Notes: a model not told the origin generated them from the sequence alone. 64,000 bases of DNA from M3007 sp964646615 (GCA_964646615.1 CAZYEV010000088.1:124001-188000); one strand, 5' to 3'; counted from the stretch's first letter, positions 24,722 through 34,052 are shown. Program-made: numbers and translations.

Positions 24722-27472
24722 CTAAGCGTGCTGTTCGGATGCTTCCAGCATGGCCCGGCGCGCACCTTTGGACTTGCGAATACGCACGGCCACTACCTTG
24801 TACTCGGGGCAGAGCGCGTCCGTGTCGCGTTCGTCGGAGGTTACCAGATTGAGCATCAGGTCGGGGAAGTGAAACGTGGTGCTCAGCACGCCTGGGCGCA
24901 CCTCGTCGGTCAGGCGGGCCTTGATGTCCACCTTGCCGCGGGGCGATTCAACGCATACCCAATCGCCGTCGGCAATTTGATGGCGTGCGGCATCGTCGGG
25001 GTGTATGAGCAGCACGTCTTCGCGCAGGATTTCAGCGTTGCGTGTGCGGCGCGTCATGGTGCCGCAGTTGTAGTGCTCCAGTTCGCGGTTGGTGGTCAGG
25101 ATGTAGGGATATTCTTTGGCATACCGCTCCAGTTCGCGTGTTTCCTGGAAGTCGGAGAATTGGAAGGCGCCCAGCCCACGCTTGAAGGTATCCACGTGCA
25201 GCACTTCGGTGTCGGCGCCGTCGGGCCGAACGGGCCACTGCTTGCCGTTAGCGCCGAGTTCGTCCCAGCGGACGCCGGCGAAGAAGGGCACGATTTGCGA
25301 GATTTCTTCGAGCAGCGTCTTCGGGTCGTAGTCGGGCTGCGGATAGCCCATGCGGTTCATGATGTCCACCACTATCTGACCGTCGCTCTTGGTGCCGGGC
25401 AAGGGCGGCACCACCTGATTGACGCGCTGGATGCGGCGCTCGCCGTTGGTGAACGTACCGCTCTTTTCTAAGAACGACGCGCCGGGCAACACCACGGTGG
25501 CGTACTTGCACGTCTCGCTGAAAAAGATTTCCTGCACTACCAGCAAGTCGAGTTTCTCCAAAGCGGCGATAACCTTGTGCGTGTTCGGGTCGGTCTGCAC
25601 CAGGTCTTCGCCCATGACCCACAGGGCTTTGAGCTTGCCTTCGAGGGCGGCTTCGTACATCTGCGGGATCTTGTAACCGATGTGCATCGGCAATTTGGCG
25701 CCGTAGAACTGCTCGTAGCGGGCGTGCACTTCAGGGTTGGTAACATCTAAGTAGCCCGCGCCCTGGTGAGGCTGGCAACCCATATCGGCAGCGCCCTGCA
25801 CATTGTTCTGGCCGCGCAAGGGGTTGACGCCAACGCCGCGGCGGCCAATATTGCCCGTTACCATAGCCAGATCGGCGATGAGCATCACCGTCAGGGTGCC
25901 TTGCGAATGTTCGGTAACGCCCAGCCCGTGGAACGACATGGCGGCTTCGGCTTTGGCATACGTGAGTGCGGCGGCGCGCACCTGCTCGCGCGGGACACCG
26001 CAGGCGGCCTCCAGCCGGTCGAGGTCCAGGCCCAGAATTTGCTGACGGAAGCCCTCGTAACCCTCCGTGCGCTGAGCGATAAACTCGCGGTCTTCCAGCC
26101 CTTCGGAAATGATGTAATAAAGCATCATTTGCAATAGCGGCACGTTGGAGCCCGGGCGCAGCTGCAGGTGATGCGTGGCGTAGCGGGCAATCTCGGTGCG
26201 GCGTGGGTCCACGACGATGGTTGGAATGCCTCGCATGGCCGCCTGTTTGATTTTGGCGCCCGTTACCGGATGCGCGTCTGTAGGGTTAGCGCCGATGATG
26301 AGGATGCACTTCGTGTATTTCAAATCCTCAATAGAGTTCGTGGCGGCGCCGGTGCCGAAGGTGCGTTGCATGCCCAACGCGGTGGGCGAATGGCACACGC
26401 GCGCGCAGCTGTCAATATTGTTGGTGCCAATGACGGCGCGAATGAACTTCTGCATCAGATAGTTCTCCTCGTTGGTGCAGCGGGCCGAGGAGATGCCGGC
26501 AATGGCATCGGGGCCGTATTGGGCGCGGATGGCCTGCAACTTTTCAGCAATGAAATCGTAGGCCTCGTCCCACGTAGCGGGCACGAGTTCGCCATTGCGG
26601 CGGATGAGCGGCGTGCGCAGGCGGTCGGGATGGTTGTAGAACGAAAAAGCAAAGCGGCCCTTCAGGCATGTGTGCCCCTGGTTCACTTCAGCATCGTAGG
26701 GCGCCTGAATGGATTTGACCTGGCCATTGACCACGGCCACGTCTAAGTTGCAGCCCACGCCGCAGTAGGTGCACACGGTGCGCACTTTCTTGTCGGCAAT
26801 GACCGACTTAGACTCGAAGACATCGGAAATGGCCGACGTGGGGCAAGCCTGAGCGCAGGCGCCACAGCTGACGCAGTCGGACTCGAAAAAGCTGACGTTC
26901 AGCCCTTTGATGATGTGGCTATCGAAGCCACGCCCGGCCATCGTGAGCACGAACTGGCCCTGCACCTCGTCGCAGGCGCGCACACAACGCGAACAGTTGA
27001 TGCACTTCGACAGGTCGGACGTCATGTACGGGTGGCTGAGGTCCTTGGGGCGGTCCAGGTGCGTTTTTCCTTCAGGATAGCGCACTTTTCGGATGCCCAC
27101 GTGGGCGGCCACGTCCTGCAGTTCGCAGTTGCCGTTGACCTCGCAGGTCAGGCAGTCCAAGGGGTGGTCGGTCAGTACCAGCTCGATGATGTTGCGCCGC
27201 AGCTTCTGGATGCGCGGGCTGTCGGTGAAGACGTGGAAGTTCTCCTGCATGGGCGTATGGCACGAGGCCATCACGCGGCGCGGCCCGTCGGCAGTGAGGG
27301 CCACCTCGACGGAACAGACGCGACAGGCGCCGTAAGGCTCCAGATTGGGCGCGTCGCACAGGGTGGGCACGCTGTTTTTCCCCAGATGGCGGCGCAGGAA
27401 CGACAGCACGGTTTCGCCGTCGCGCATTTCGCAGGGCTTATGGTTGATGTAGGCAAATTTTCCAGCACCCAT
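24722..27472 (-). CDS. fdsA: NAD-dependent formate dehydrogenase alpha (catalytic) subunit, Cys type
   Basis: A 916-residue molybdenum/tungsten formate dehydrogenase of the FdsA type that oxidises formate to CO2. Order of domains: N-terminal NuoG-like [2Fe-2S] (CDAPNLEPYGACRVC), His-Cys3 cluster (DHPLDCLTCEVNGNCELQ), two 4Fe-4S clusters (CINCSRCVRAC, CVSCGACAQACP), the catalytic-domain 4Fe-4S (CTYCGVGC, near 238), then the bis-MGD domains. The active-site ligand is cysteine, not selenocysteine (SCARVCHSPTA, near residue 357). The ATG at 27472 lies beyond the stop of the upstream fdsGB gene; a longer start at 27571 would overlap it. FdhD, needed for cofactor sulfuration, is not in the window. 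Confidence 0.93.
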   Translation of the reverse strand: MGAGKFAYINHKPCEMRDGETVLSFLRRHLGKNSVPTLCDAPNLEPYGACRVCSVEVALTADGPRRVMASCHTPMQENFHVFTDSPRIQKLRRNIIELVLTDHPLDCLTCEVNGNCELQDVAAHVGIRKVRYPEGKTHLDRPKDLSHPYMTSDLSKCINCSRCVRACDEVQGQFVLTMAGRGFDSHIIKGLNVSFFESDCVSCGACAQACPTSAISDVFESKSVIADKKVRTVCTYCGVGCNLDVAVVNGQVKSIQAPYDAEVNQGHTCLKGRFAFSFYNHPDRLRTPLIRRNGELVPATWDEAYDFIAEKLQAIRAQYGPDAIAGISSARCTNEENYLMQKFIRAVIGTNNIDSCARVCHSPTALGMQRTFGTGAATNSIEDLKYTKCILIIGANPTDAHPVTGAKIKQAAMRGIPTIVVDPRRTEIARYATHHLQLRPGSNVPLLQMMLYYIISEGLEDREFIAQRTEGYEGFRQQILGLDLDRLEAACGVPREQVRAAALTYAKAEAAMSFHGLGVTEHSQGTLTVMLIADLAMVTGNIGRRGVGVNPLRGQNNVQGAADMGCQPHQGAGYLDVTNPEVHARYEQFYGAKLPMHIGYKIPQMYEAALEGKLKALWVMGEDLVQTDPNTHKVIAALEKLDLLVVQEIFFSETCKYATVVLPGASFLEKSGTFTNGERRIQRVNQVVPPLPGTKSDGQIVVDIMNRMGYPQPDYDPKTLLEEISQIVPFFAGVRWDELGANGKQWPVRPDGADTEVLHVDTFKRGLGAFQFSDFQETRELERYAKEYPYILTTNRELEHYNCGTMTRRTRNAEILREDVLLIHPDDAARHQIADGDWVCVESPRGKVDIKARLTDEVRPGVLSTTFHFPDLMLNLVTSDERDTDALCPEYKVVAVRIRKSKGARRAMLEASEQHA

Positions 27473-27539
27473 AGTTTGAGCAGTACGTTTGTAGCAGTGT
27501 GAAGGTGAGGGCAATGTTCGGGTTTTCTCCTGATTTTTC

Positions 27540-29192
27540 TCAGGCAAAATACGGTCGGAGTTCGTCTTCAAAGTACATCAGGGCGTTCTTGACCGGCAAG
27601 GGCAGCCCGCCGCCCAGGGCGCACAAGGAGCCGAGTTCGAGCGTTTCCACCAAATCGTCGAAGAGGGCGCGGTCAATGCGGTACTGCTGCGTGCGCGCCT
27701 TGTGGAGCAATTCCTTGCCGCGCGTAGAACCCAGCCGGCAGGGGAAGCACTTGCCGCAGCTTTCGTGGGCGGTGAATTCAAAGAGGTGTTCCAGGTATTC
27801 AATCATGGGGAAATCCTCCGGGATGCACACCACCGAGGCGTGGCCCAGCAGGAAGCCGTTTTGGGCAAAGGACTCAAAGTCCACCGTCAGGTCGGGCACT
27901 TTGTGCACAGGCACCAAACCGCCCAACGGGCCGCCGATGTGCATGGCCTTCACAGGCCGGCGGAAACCGCCGCCCATTTCATAGACCACTGTAGAAAGCG
28001 GCGTGCCCATGTCCACCTCGCATAGGCCGGGCTGTTGGAAGTGGCCGTCTAAGCACACCAGCTTCGTGCCCGTCGAGCGCCCACGCCCGATGGCTGCGTA
28101 GGCAGCACCGCCGTGCTGGACGATGAACGGCACGGCGGCCAGGGTCTCCACGTTGTTAACCACCGTGGGCCGATTGAACAGCCCTTGCTGGGTAGGGTAG
28201 GGCGGTCGCACGCGCACTTCAGGCCGCTGGCCTTCGATGGAAGAGAGCAGCGCCGTCTCTTCGCCACAGATGTAGGCACCCTGGGCTTCAATGATTTTAA
28301 ACTCAAACGAAAAGCCGGAGTCGCAGATGTTCTGGCCCAAATAGCCGGCCCGGCGAATGTCCTCAACAGCCGCTCGCATGGCCCGAATGGACTCCGGATA
28401 CTCGCCCCGGATGTAAAGCACACCGCGCTGAGCGCCAATGATGTAGCCGGCAATGAGCATGCCCAGCAGCAGGCTGTGCGGCCGCTCTTCCATGATGTAG
28501 CGGTCAGAATAGGCGCCCGGGTCGCCCTCGTCAGCGTTGCAGACGATAAATTTCTGGTCGCCGGGCGTGTTCTTGCAGGACTCCCATTTGAAGGCCGTCG
28601 GGAAACCCGCCCCACCGCGACCGCGCAGGCCAGAGGCCTTGATTTCCGCCAGCAACTCATCGGGTGAGTGCCGCAGACTTTCCTCCAAAATTCGATAATA
28701 CTCCTGTACGCCCGGAAACTCCGCCGTCAGCACGGGCGTACCTTTCGCACGCACGGCGTAATGGTCAGGACGCGGCTGCCGGTCGTTGCGGATGGCGGCA
28801 ATGTCATCCGCTGCAGCACCCGAGTAGTTGTTGCCGGCGTAATGGAAGGCATTGTTCTCGTAGCAGCGGCCTAAGCAGCACATAGTGCCGATTTCCTCTG
28901 CGGCAAAATGCTGCCCAAGGCGTTCGGTCAGGGCCGGCTGCGTGCCCGCCGTCAGACAGGCACTGCCGTTGCAGACATAGACTTTCTTGCCCCGGTTTTG
29001 GGGCCGCATGAAGTCGTAGAACGTTACACTGCCATACACGTTGGCGTCGCCGATGAGGTACTCTTCGGCCAGCTGCTTCATGGCCTCCGGCGGCACGGTG
29101 CCATCGTGCGCGTCCGCCAACTGACCCAGCCGCTCGAACAGGTTCTCTTCCAGACCTTTGCGCCCGGAGAGATATCCGATGTTTTTTGACAT
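27540..29192 (-). CDS. fdsB: Formate dehydrogenase FdsG-FdsB fusion (NuoE + NuoF domains)
   Basis: A 550-residue diaphorase subunit that takes electrons from FdsA and reduces NAD+. Residues 1-150 are a NuoE/FdsG-type thioredoxin-like [2Fe-2S] domain (CNGSAC and CCLGRC). Residues ~160-460 are the NuoF-type FMN/NADH-binding region (GLRGRGGAGFPTAFKWE, NADEGDPGAYSDRYIME, GEETALLSSIEGQRP), followed by an SLBB segment and a C-terminal 4Fe-4S motif (ESCGKCFPCRLGSTRG, near 470). FdsG and FdsB are separate genes in Cupriavidus and Rhodobacter but are joined here. It is the first gene of the operon, with fdsA 67 bp downstream. Confidence 0.92.
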   Translation of the reverse strand: MSKNIGYLSGRKGLEENLFERLGQLADAHDGTVPPEAMKQLAEEYLIGDANVYGSVTFYDFMRPQNRGKKVYVCNGSACLTAGTQPALTERLGQHFAAEEIGTMCCLGRCYENNAFHYAGNNYSGAAADDIAAIRNDRQPRPDHYAVRAKGTPVLTAEFPGVQEYYRILEESLRHSPDELLAEIKASGLRGRGGAGFPTAFKWESCKNTPGDQKFIVCNADEGDPGAYSDRYIMEERPHSLLLGMLIAGYIIGAQRGVLYIRGEYPESIRAMRAAVEDIRRAGYLGQNICDSGFSFEFKIIEAQGAYICGEETALLSSIEGQRPEVRVRPPYPTQQGLFNRPTVVNNVETLAAVPFIVQHGGAAYAAIGRGRSTGTKLVCLDGHFQQPGLCEVDMGTPLSTVVYEMGGGFRRPVKAMHIGGPLGGLVPVHKVPDLTVDFESFAQNGFLLGHASVVCIPEDFPMIEYLEHLFEFTAHESCGKCFPCRLGSTRGKELLHKARTQQYRIDRALFDDLVETLELGSLCALGGGLPLPVKNALMYFEDELRPYFA

Positions 29193-29235
29193 ACTGTTTG
29201 CTTCCCGGTTGAAATGTCGCCCTCAAATGGGCGAA

Positions 29236-29243
29236 CAAATTTA
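29236..29243 (-). promoter_or_regulatory. Putative -7 box upstream of fdsB
   Basis: On the minus strand this reads TAAATTTG, matching the Bacteroidota TAnnTTTG box, 43 bp upstream of the fdsB ATG. No convincing -33 TTG is seen at standard spacing. Confidence 0.4.
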
Positions 29244-29377
29244 GGACGATTTTCAGATTGTCATTGGCCAATACTGGCTAACGGCACTATTTTCACAACC
29301 GGCAAAGCCCGGCCTTTCAGGTAACGATGGCGGTTTTGCATGGGGGCACTCAAAAGAGGCTCTCTTTCAGAGATAAC

Positions 29378-29515
29378 AGAGGTGACATCTCCGTCAGGAG
29401 GTGTCGCCTCTTACCACTCAAAAAATCATCGGATCTGTTCAGAGGTGTCGCCTTCTCGTGCCTCGAAGACGACACCTCACGTGAGGCGACCTCTCCGCCA
29501 GGAGGTGTCGCCTCT
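29378..29515 (+). repeat. R1 repeat cluster, locus 1 (hairpin elements a-b-a)
   Basis: Three hairpins in a row: element a (29378-29411, arms AGAGGTGACATCTCC / GGAGGTGTCGCCTCT), element b (29441-29478, arms AGGTGTCGCCTTC / GAAGACGACACCT around TCGTGCCTC) and a second element a (29483-29515, arms GAGGCGACCTCTCC / GGAGGTGTCGCCTC). The arms differ from perfect pairing mainly at C/T positions that allow G-U pairs. The same a/b units occur at 49384-49576, 50067-50153 and, inverted, at 60887-60993. Confidence 0.85.
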
Positions 29516-29539
29516 GGACGAAGCCTTCGGGCCTTCGTG

Positions 29540-30940
29540 TTAAACCTCATTTGCGCCCTCCTGGCAAAGCGCGATATCTTGCCGGATGGCTTCTGCCAGA
29601 TGGTGCGCCTGTTCGGGGCTGCTGGCTTCGGCATACAGGCGCACGATGGGTTCCGTATTAGAGGGGCGCAGGTGCACCCAGCCTTCGGGGAAGTCTATCT
29701 TCAGGCCGTCTTCGACATTGAGCGGCAGGCCTTTATATTTTTTGTGCAAGAAATCAAAAATGCGCTCCAGCGGCAGGTGGGTGTTGCGCTCAATGCGGGC
29801 TTTTACCATGAAATAATCGGGGTAATTGCGGCGCAGTTCGGAGACGCTTTTATGGCTTTTGGCCAAATGCGTCAGAAACAGCGCGATGCCCACGAGTGCG
29901 TCGCGGCCGTAATGGAGGGCCGGGTAGATGACGCCGCCGTTACCCTCGCCGCCGACGATGGCGCCCACGGCTTTCATTTTTTCCACCACATTCACCTCGC
30001 CCACAGCGGCGGCGAAGTACTGCGCTCCGTGGCGGGCGGCCACGTCGCGCAGGGCGCGCGAAGAGGACAGGTTGGATACCGTGGCGCCGCCCGGGCCGTG
30101 AAGACCCAGAATGTAGTCGGCCACCGCCACGAGCGTGTATTCTTCGCCGAAGGGCTGTCCGTCTTCGCCGATGAGCACCAGGCGGTCGGCGTCGGGGTCT
30201 ACGGCGATGCCCAGATGTGCTCGCTCGCGCACGACGGCCTCTCGCAGTTGGGTCAGGTGTTCGGGCAGCGGCTCGGGATTGTGGGCGAACTGGCCGGTGA
30301 TGTCGCCATTAATCAGCTGGCAGCTGCAGCCCAACGCCTCCAGCAGGGGCGGTACGGCTAAGGCGCCAGTGGAGTTGACCGGATCCACTACGATGCGGTA
30401 TTGCCGCGCACGCACGGCTGCAGCATCCACGGCGGGCAGTGCCAGGATGCTCTCGATGTGCCGCTCGATGAAGTCCGTGCGGTCTTCGCAGCGTCCGAGG
30501 CGGTGCACGGGCGCGTACTCAAAGGCTCCTTGTTCCAACAGGCGCAGCACCTCCTGGCCGTCGGCGGCGCTGATGAATTCGCCGCGGGCATTGAGCAGTT
30601 TGAGGGCGTTCCATTCGGCCGGGTTATGGCTGGCCGTGAGAATGATGCCACCGCCGGCGTTCTCCCACACTACAGCCATTTCGACAGTGGGCGTGGTGCT
30701 CAGACCGGCATTGACAACGTGAATGCCCAGCGCGCGTAAAGTGTTGATAACTAAGCCGCTCACAATTTCACGGGAAAGACGGCCATCCGTCCCGACGACG
30801 ATTCTGGGGGTGCCTGTGGTATTCAGTACCCATTGGCCGAAGGCAGCCGTGCAGGCCACGATGTCTTCGGGTGTCAGGTTGTCGCCAGCGCGACCGCCAA
30901 TGGTGCCTCGAAAACCGGAGATGCTTTTGATAAGCGGCAT
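29540..30940 (-). CDS. glmM: Phosphoglucosamine mutase
   Basis: A 466-residue alpha-D-phosphohexomutase, most like GlmM, which converts glucosamine-6-phosphate to glucosamine-1-phosphate for UDP-GlcNAc, peptidoglycan and LPS synthesis. The phosphoserine loop TASHNPAEWNALK (Ser near residue 104) and the metal-binding loop DPDADRLVLIGEDG are intact, and the C-terminal phosphate-binding motif is RPSNTEPIVRLYAEA. The length is typical. It follows pfkA by 24 bp, and the kinase gene upstream completes a sugar-phosphate cluster. A phosphomannomutase activity cannot be excluded from sequence alone. Confidence 0.87.
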   Translation of the reverse strand: MPLIKSISGFRGTIGGRAGDNLTPEDIVACTAAFGQWVLNTTGTPRIVVGTDGRLSREIVSGLVINTLRALGIHVVNAGLSTTPTVEMAVVWENAGGGIILTASHNPAEWNALKLLNARGEFISAADGQEVLRLLEQGAFEYAPVHRLGRCEDRTDFIERHIESILALPAVDAAAVRARQYRIVVDPVNSTGALAVPPLLEALGCSCQLINGDITGQFAHNPEPLPEHLTQLREAVVRERAHLGIAVDPDADRLVLIGEDGQPFGEEYTLVAVADYILGLHGPGGATVSNLSSSRALRDVAARHGAQYFAAAVGEVNVVEKMKAVGAIVGGEGNGGVIYPALHYGRDALVGIALFLTHLAKSHKSVSELRRNYPDYFMVKARIERNTHLPLERIFDFLHKKYKGLPLNVEDGLKIDFPEGWVHLRPSNTEPIVRLYAEASSPEQAHHLAEAIRQDIALCQEGANEV

Positions 30941-30964
30941 ACGTGCAGAGAGTTGTTCACAGGG

Positions 30965-31951
30965 TTATTGGGCCAAAATATGTGCCATGCGGAGCAGATC
31001 TTTTCCCGGCTTTTTGGGCTTTGATATGGCTTCTTCCAAAGGCGTGTAGTGTACCTGATTGTTCCGAATGCCGACCATGACGTTCGTTTGCCCGGCCAGC
31101 AGGGCCTCGACGGCGTGAAAACCCAACACACTGGCCAGCACGCGGTCGAAGGCTGTGGGCGAACCGCCGCGCTGCAAATGGCCAATGACCGTTACGCGCA
31201 CGTCGTCATACTCTTCTACGCGCTGCGACACCTGCTCGGCCAGAGCAAACACATTGCCCATTCGGCTTTCTTCGGCCACAATGACGATGCTGAACAGCTT
31301 CTTACGCGCTGTGCCGCGTTTGAGCAGCTTGACCAGCTCTTCCAAATCCATGTCTTCCTCCGGAATGATGACTCCGCCCGCCCCGCCAGCGATGCCCGTG
31401 TGCAGGGCGATGTAGCCCGAATGGCGGCCCATGACCTCGACGAAGAACAGGCGGTTGTGCGAGTCTGCCGTGTCGCGGATGCGGTCCACCGCCTGCATGG
31501 CCGTATTGACGGCTGTGTCGAAGCCGATGGAGAAATCGGTGCCGTACAGGTCGTTGTCAATGGTGCCGGGCAGGCCGACGATGGCCATATCCGGGTACTC
31601 GCGGGCGAATTGGAGCGCGCCGCTGAGGGTACCGTTGCCGCCGATGGCCACCAAGGCGTCAATGTCGTTGTACAGCAGGTTTTCGTAGGCCTTTTTTCGG
31701 CCTTCAGGCGTCAGGAATTCCGGGCAGCGGGCCGTCTTGAGCACTGTGCCACCGCGGTGGATGATGTTGCTGACGTCGGAGGTCTCTAAGCGCCGTATCT
31801 GGCCGTCAATCATGCCCTGATAGCCGCGCTGAATGCCAAAGATGTGCAGGTCGTTGTGCAAGGCATTGCGCACGACGGCTCGGATGGCGGCATTCATGCC
31901 CGGGGCATCGCCGCCAGAAGTAAATACCGCAACTCGCTTGATGTCTTTCAT
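30965..31951 (-). CDS. pfkA: ATP-dependent 6-phosphofructokinase
   Basis: A 328-residue PfkA that phosphorylates fructose-6-phosphate, the committed step of glycolysis. Family motifs include TSGGDAPGMNAAIRAVVR (residues ~11-28), GGNGTLSGA near 103, PGTIDNDLYGTDFSIGFDTA with the catalytic Asp near 127, and EVMGRHSGYIA near 168. The Gly after GGNG is the residue type linked to ATP rather than pyrophosphate use. It lies 31 bp after the BadF-type kinase gene and just before glmM. Confidence 0.94.
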   Translation of the reverse strand: MKDIKRVAVFTSGGDAPGMNAAIRAVVRNALHNDLHIFGIQRGYQGMIDGQIRRLETSDVSNIIHRGGTVLKTARCPEFLTPEGRKKAYENLLYNDIDALVAIGGNGTLSGALQFAREYPDMAIVGLPGTIDNDLYGTDFSIGFDTAVNTAMQAVDRIRDTADSHNRLFFVEVMGRHSGYIALHTGIAGGAGGVIIPEEDMDLEELVKLLKRGTARKKLFSIVIVAEESRMGNVFALAEQVSQRVEEYDDVRVTVIGHLQRGGSPTAFDRVLASVLGFHAVEALLAGQTNVMVGIRNNQVHYTPLEEAISKPKKPGKDLLRMAHILAQ

Positions 31952-31982
31952 GGGAAAAAAGGTCGGCTCTGGTGTGGCGGCT

Positions 31983-32831
31983 TTATTCGGTAAAGGGCAG
32001 GTGGTATTCGCCTAAAGCGTGAATGGGGTTGCGCATGATAACGCCCGGCTGCATTTTGCGCTCGCGCAGGCATTCCAAAAGAATGTCGCTGAAATGATGC
32101 GCCACGGCGCCCACGAAATGGACCGGCACGTGCTGGTGGCCGCTGTATTTGCGCGCATGGCGGTCGAGAAACTCACCGAGGCAATCAGCTACCAGGCGGC
32201 GCACGAAGGGGTGTTGCAGGTGCGCCCCCAGGAATTTGGTGAAGGTGGCGATGTAGGCATTTCCGCCTTTCTCATAGACGCGGTTCTTGATGGCCGTGGG
32301 GCCTTCCGGGTGATCCGCTTCAAAGGCACTTTGGAGGTCGGCCGGCAGCTCCCGATAAAACCAGGCGCGCAGCAGCGCTTTACCCAAGTGCGTGCCGCTA
32401 CCTTCGTCGCCCAACAGCCAGCCCAACGACGGTACGTTGTCCACTATCTGGCGCCCATCGTAGTAGCAACTGTTGGAGCCTGTGCCCAAAATACACGCAA
32501 TGCCAGCGCTCCGCTGACATACCGCCCGGGCAGCGCCCAGCAAATCGTGCTCCACCTCGATAGCGGCCTTCGGAAAAACCGCCTGAAGCGCCGCGTGCAC
32601 AATGGCGGCGCGGTCGGCATCGTGTATGCCCGTGCCGTAAAACCACAGGTGGTTGATGACCACTTCGCCGGGCAATTTGGGCAGCAACTGTGTGCGCAAA
32701 ATTTCCTCAATCTCCGCTGTTGTATGAAAGAATGGGCTGAACCCTTGCGTGTTCACAATATCTCGGTCGCGGCCTCCCTTCACGATAAGCCAGTCGCATT
32801 TCGTAGAGCCGCAGTCGGCAACAATATCCAT
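31983..32831 (-). CDS. BadF/BadG-type ATPase, N-acetylglucosamine kinase-like
   Basis: A 282-residue ASKHA-fold kinase. It begins MDIVADCGSTKCDWLIVKGG (phosphate-1 loop), has GTGSNSCYYDG near residue 98 and SLGWLLGDEGSGTHLGKALL near residue 118. This pattern is shared by eukaryotic-type N-acetylglucosamine kinases and BadF/BadG ATPases in Bacteroidota. With glmM and pfkA downstream, a role in recycling amino sugars into central metabolism is plausible, but the substrate is inferred. The ATG at 32831 opens the conserved phosphate loop; an in-frame ATG at 32915 would add an unconserved leader. Confidence 0.8.
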   Translation of the reverse strand: MDIVADCGSTKCDWLIVKGGRDRDIVNTQGFSPFFHTTAEIEEILRTQLLPKLPGEVVINHLWFYGTGIHDADRAAIVHAALQAVFPKAAIEVEHDLLGAARAVCQRSAGIACILGTGSNSCYYDGRQIVDNVPSLGWLLGDEGSGTHLGKALLRAWFYRELPADLQSAFEADHPEGPTAIKNRVYEKGGNAYIATFTKFLGAHLQHPFVRRLVADCLGEFLDRHARKYSGHQHVPVHFVGAVAHHFSDILLECLRERKMQPGVIMRNPIHALGEYHLPFTE

Positions 32832-32944
32832 GATAACCAGGCGTGGAAAAAGTGTGTGAGAAGATGGGTTCCTACTGAAAATGAGCCAGCTGCCGCCCTC
32901 GCCCACACAAGGCATTGGCCTGTTCAGGGGGGCAGCGCTTGCGG

Positions 32945-32952
32945 CAAAAATA
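32945..32952 (-). promoter_or_regulatory. Putative -7 box for the kinase-pfkA-glmM operon
   Basis: On the minus strand this reads TATTTTTG, a TAnnTTTG match 114 bp upstream of the kinase ATG. No clear -33 element is visible, so support is weak. Confidence 0.35.
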
Positions 32953-33065
32953 GAGCGGCGTTGCTAAATGTGCAGGCCGATAAAAAAAGTGGACGGGAGG
33001 GCTTGGTCAGATTTAAAACAATTTGTTTCTTTGTGGCTCTTTCTAAAACAAAAAAAGATTGAGCA

Positions 33066-33914
33066 ATGAAACACACGTCCTCCACGAACGCCGGCGCCGG
33101 GCGAATGGCGCACTCCTCCAATGCGAATACCGACCAAAACGGCGCACTTTTCTGGAAATGCCTGGTTCTGCTCGCCTTGCTCTACTTAATCTGGACTGAC
33201 CGTATTTCCATCAACCTCAACTATGGTTCCGTAGAACCTACCGCCCGACCAGCACCCACAGCAGCGATGGCCGCTGCCGCAGTGCTCTCGGAGACGGGGC
33301 CTGCCGCAACGCCTGTGCTTACGGCAGCACCTCGCCCCGAAACGCGACGCACTTCCGTAACGCTGCCTGATCATGCCAAAGGACATATGCGCTTTGTCGT
33401 TGACCCAGACTTCGCACGCCGCAACGGCTGCTCGCCCGACGAGGTGAAACGCTCGCTCGAAATGTGCCGCGCCTACGTCGAGCGCTTCGCCCCCGTGGCC
33501 GAAGCCGAAATGCAGCGCTTCGGCATCCCGGCCAGCATCACGCTGGCGCAAGGCCTGTTGGAAAGCAACGCCGGCGACAGCCCACTGGCCCGCAAAACCA
33601 ACAACCATTTCGGCATCAAATGCTTTTCCAAAACCTGTAAACGCGGCCATTGCGCCAACTTCACCGATGACTCGCACAAGGACTTCTTCATCCGCTACGA
33701 CAATGTCTGGAGCAGCTACCGCGCACACAGTCAGTTCCTCAAAGACAGCAAGCGCTATGCCGCCCTGTTTAAACTTGACCCGACCGACTACCGCGCCTGG
33801 GCACACGGGCTGCAAAAAGCGGGCTATGCCACCGACCCGATGTATGCGCAAAAACTGATTGCGCTTATTGAAAACCTGGGCTTGCACCGTTACGATGATG
33901 CTTACATGCCGTGA
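33066..33914 (+). CDS. Membrane-anchored glucosaminidase (FlgJ/LytG-like, GH73)
   Basis: A 282-residue peptidoglycan hydrolase. A single N-terminal membrane helix (residues ~34-50) anchors it to the inner membrane. A low-complexity Ala/Pro/Thr linker follows (~60-100), then a glucosaminidase domain (residues ~135-280). The catalytic Glu is in QGLLESNAGDSPLARKT near residue 166, followed by NNHFGIKC. The family cleaves between N-acetylglucosamine and N-acetylmuramic acid. It is a single-gene unit divergent from the kinase operon and convergent with the sus operon; a bidirectional terminator follows. Confidence 0.87.
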   Translation: MKHTSSTNAGAGRMAHSSNANTDQNGALFWKCLVLLALLYLIWTDRISINLNYGSVEPTARPAPTAAMAAAAVLSETGPAATPVLTAAPRPETRRTSVTLPDHAKGHMRFVVDPDFARRNGCSPDEVKRSLEMCRAYVERFAPVAEAEMQRFGIPASITLAQGLLESNAGDSPLARKTNNHFGIKCFSKTCKRGHCANFTDDSHKDFFIRYDNVWSSYRAHSQFLKDSKRYAALFKLDPTDYRAWAHGLQKAGYATDPMYAQKLIALIENLGLHRYDDAYMP

Positions 33915-34010
33915 GGGCACATGTCTTTGACTTCTTGATTTTTTTCTGCTCATTGCCTTTTTTGACGTTCTCGACACCACCTCTTCTCAATACTCTTCAC
34001 GGAAAAAAGA

Positions 34011-34052
34011 GCGGGGCGATCAGGATAACCTCCTGACCGCCCCGCAATTTTT
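34011..34052. terminator. Bidirectional terminator between glucosaminidase and the sus operon
   Basis: A 15-bp inverted repeat with one mismatch, GCGGGGCGATCAGGA / TCCTGACCGCCCCGC, with a 5-nt loop. It is followed by AATTTTT on the plus strand and preceded by GGAAAAAAGA, which gives a T run on the minus strand. Confidence 0.85.

Larger units (their letters stand above)
29193..29539. other. 347-bp gene-free region between fdsB and glmM
   Basis: It contains a putative fdsB -7 box and three R1 hairpin elements. I see no credible coding sequence; the short frames here do not look like proteins and cross the repeats. Confidence 0.7.
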
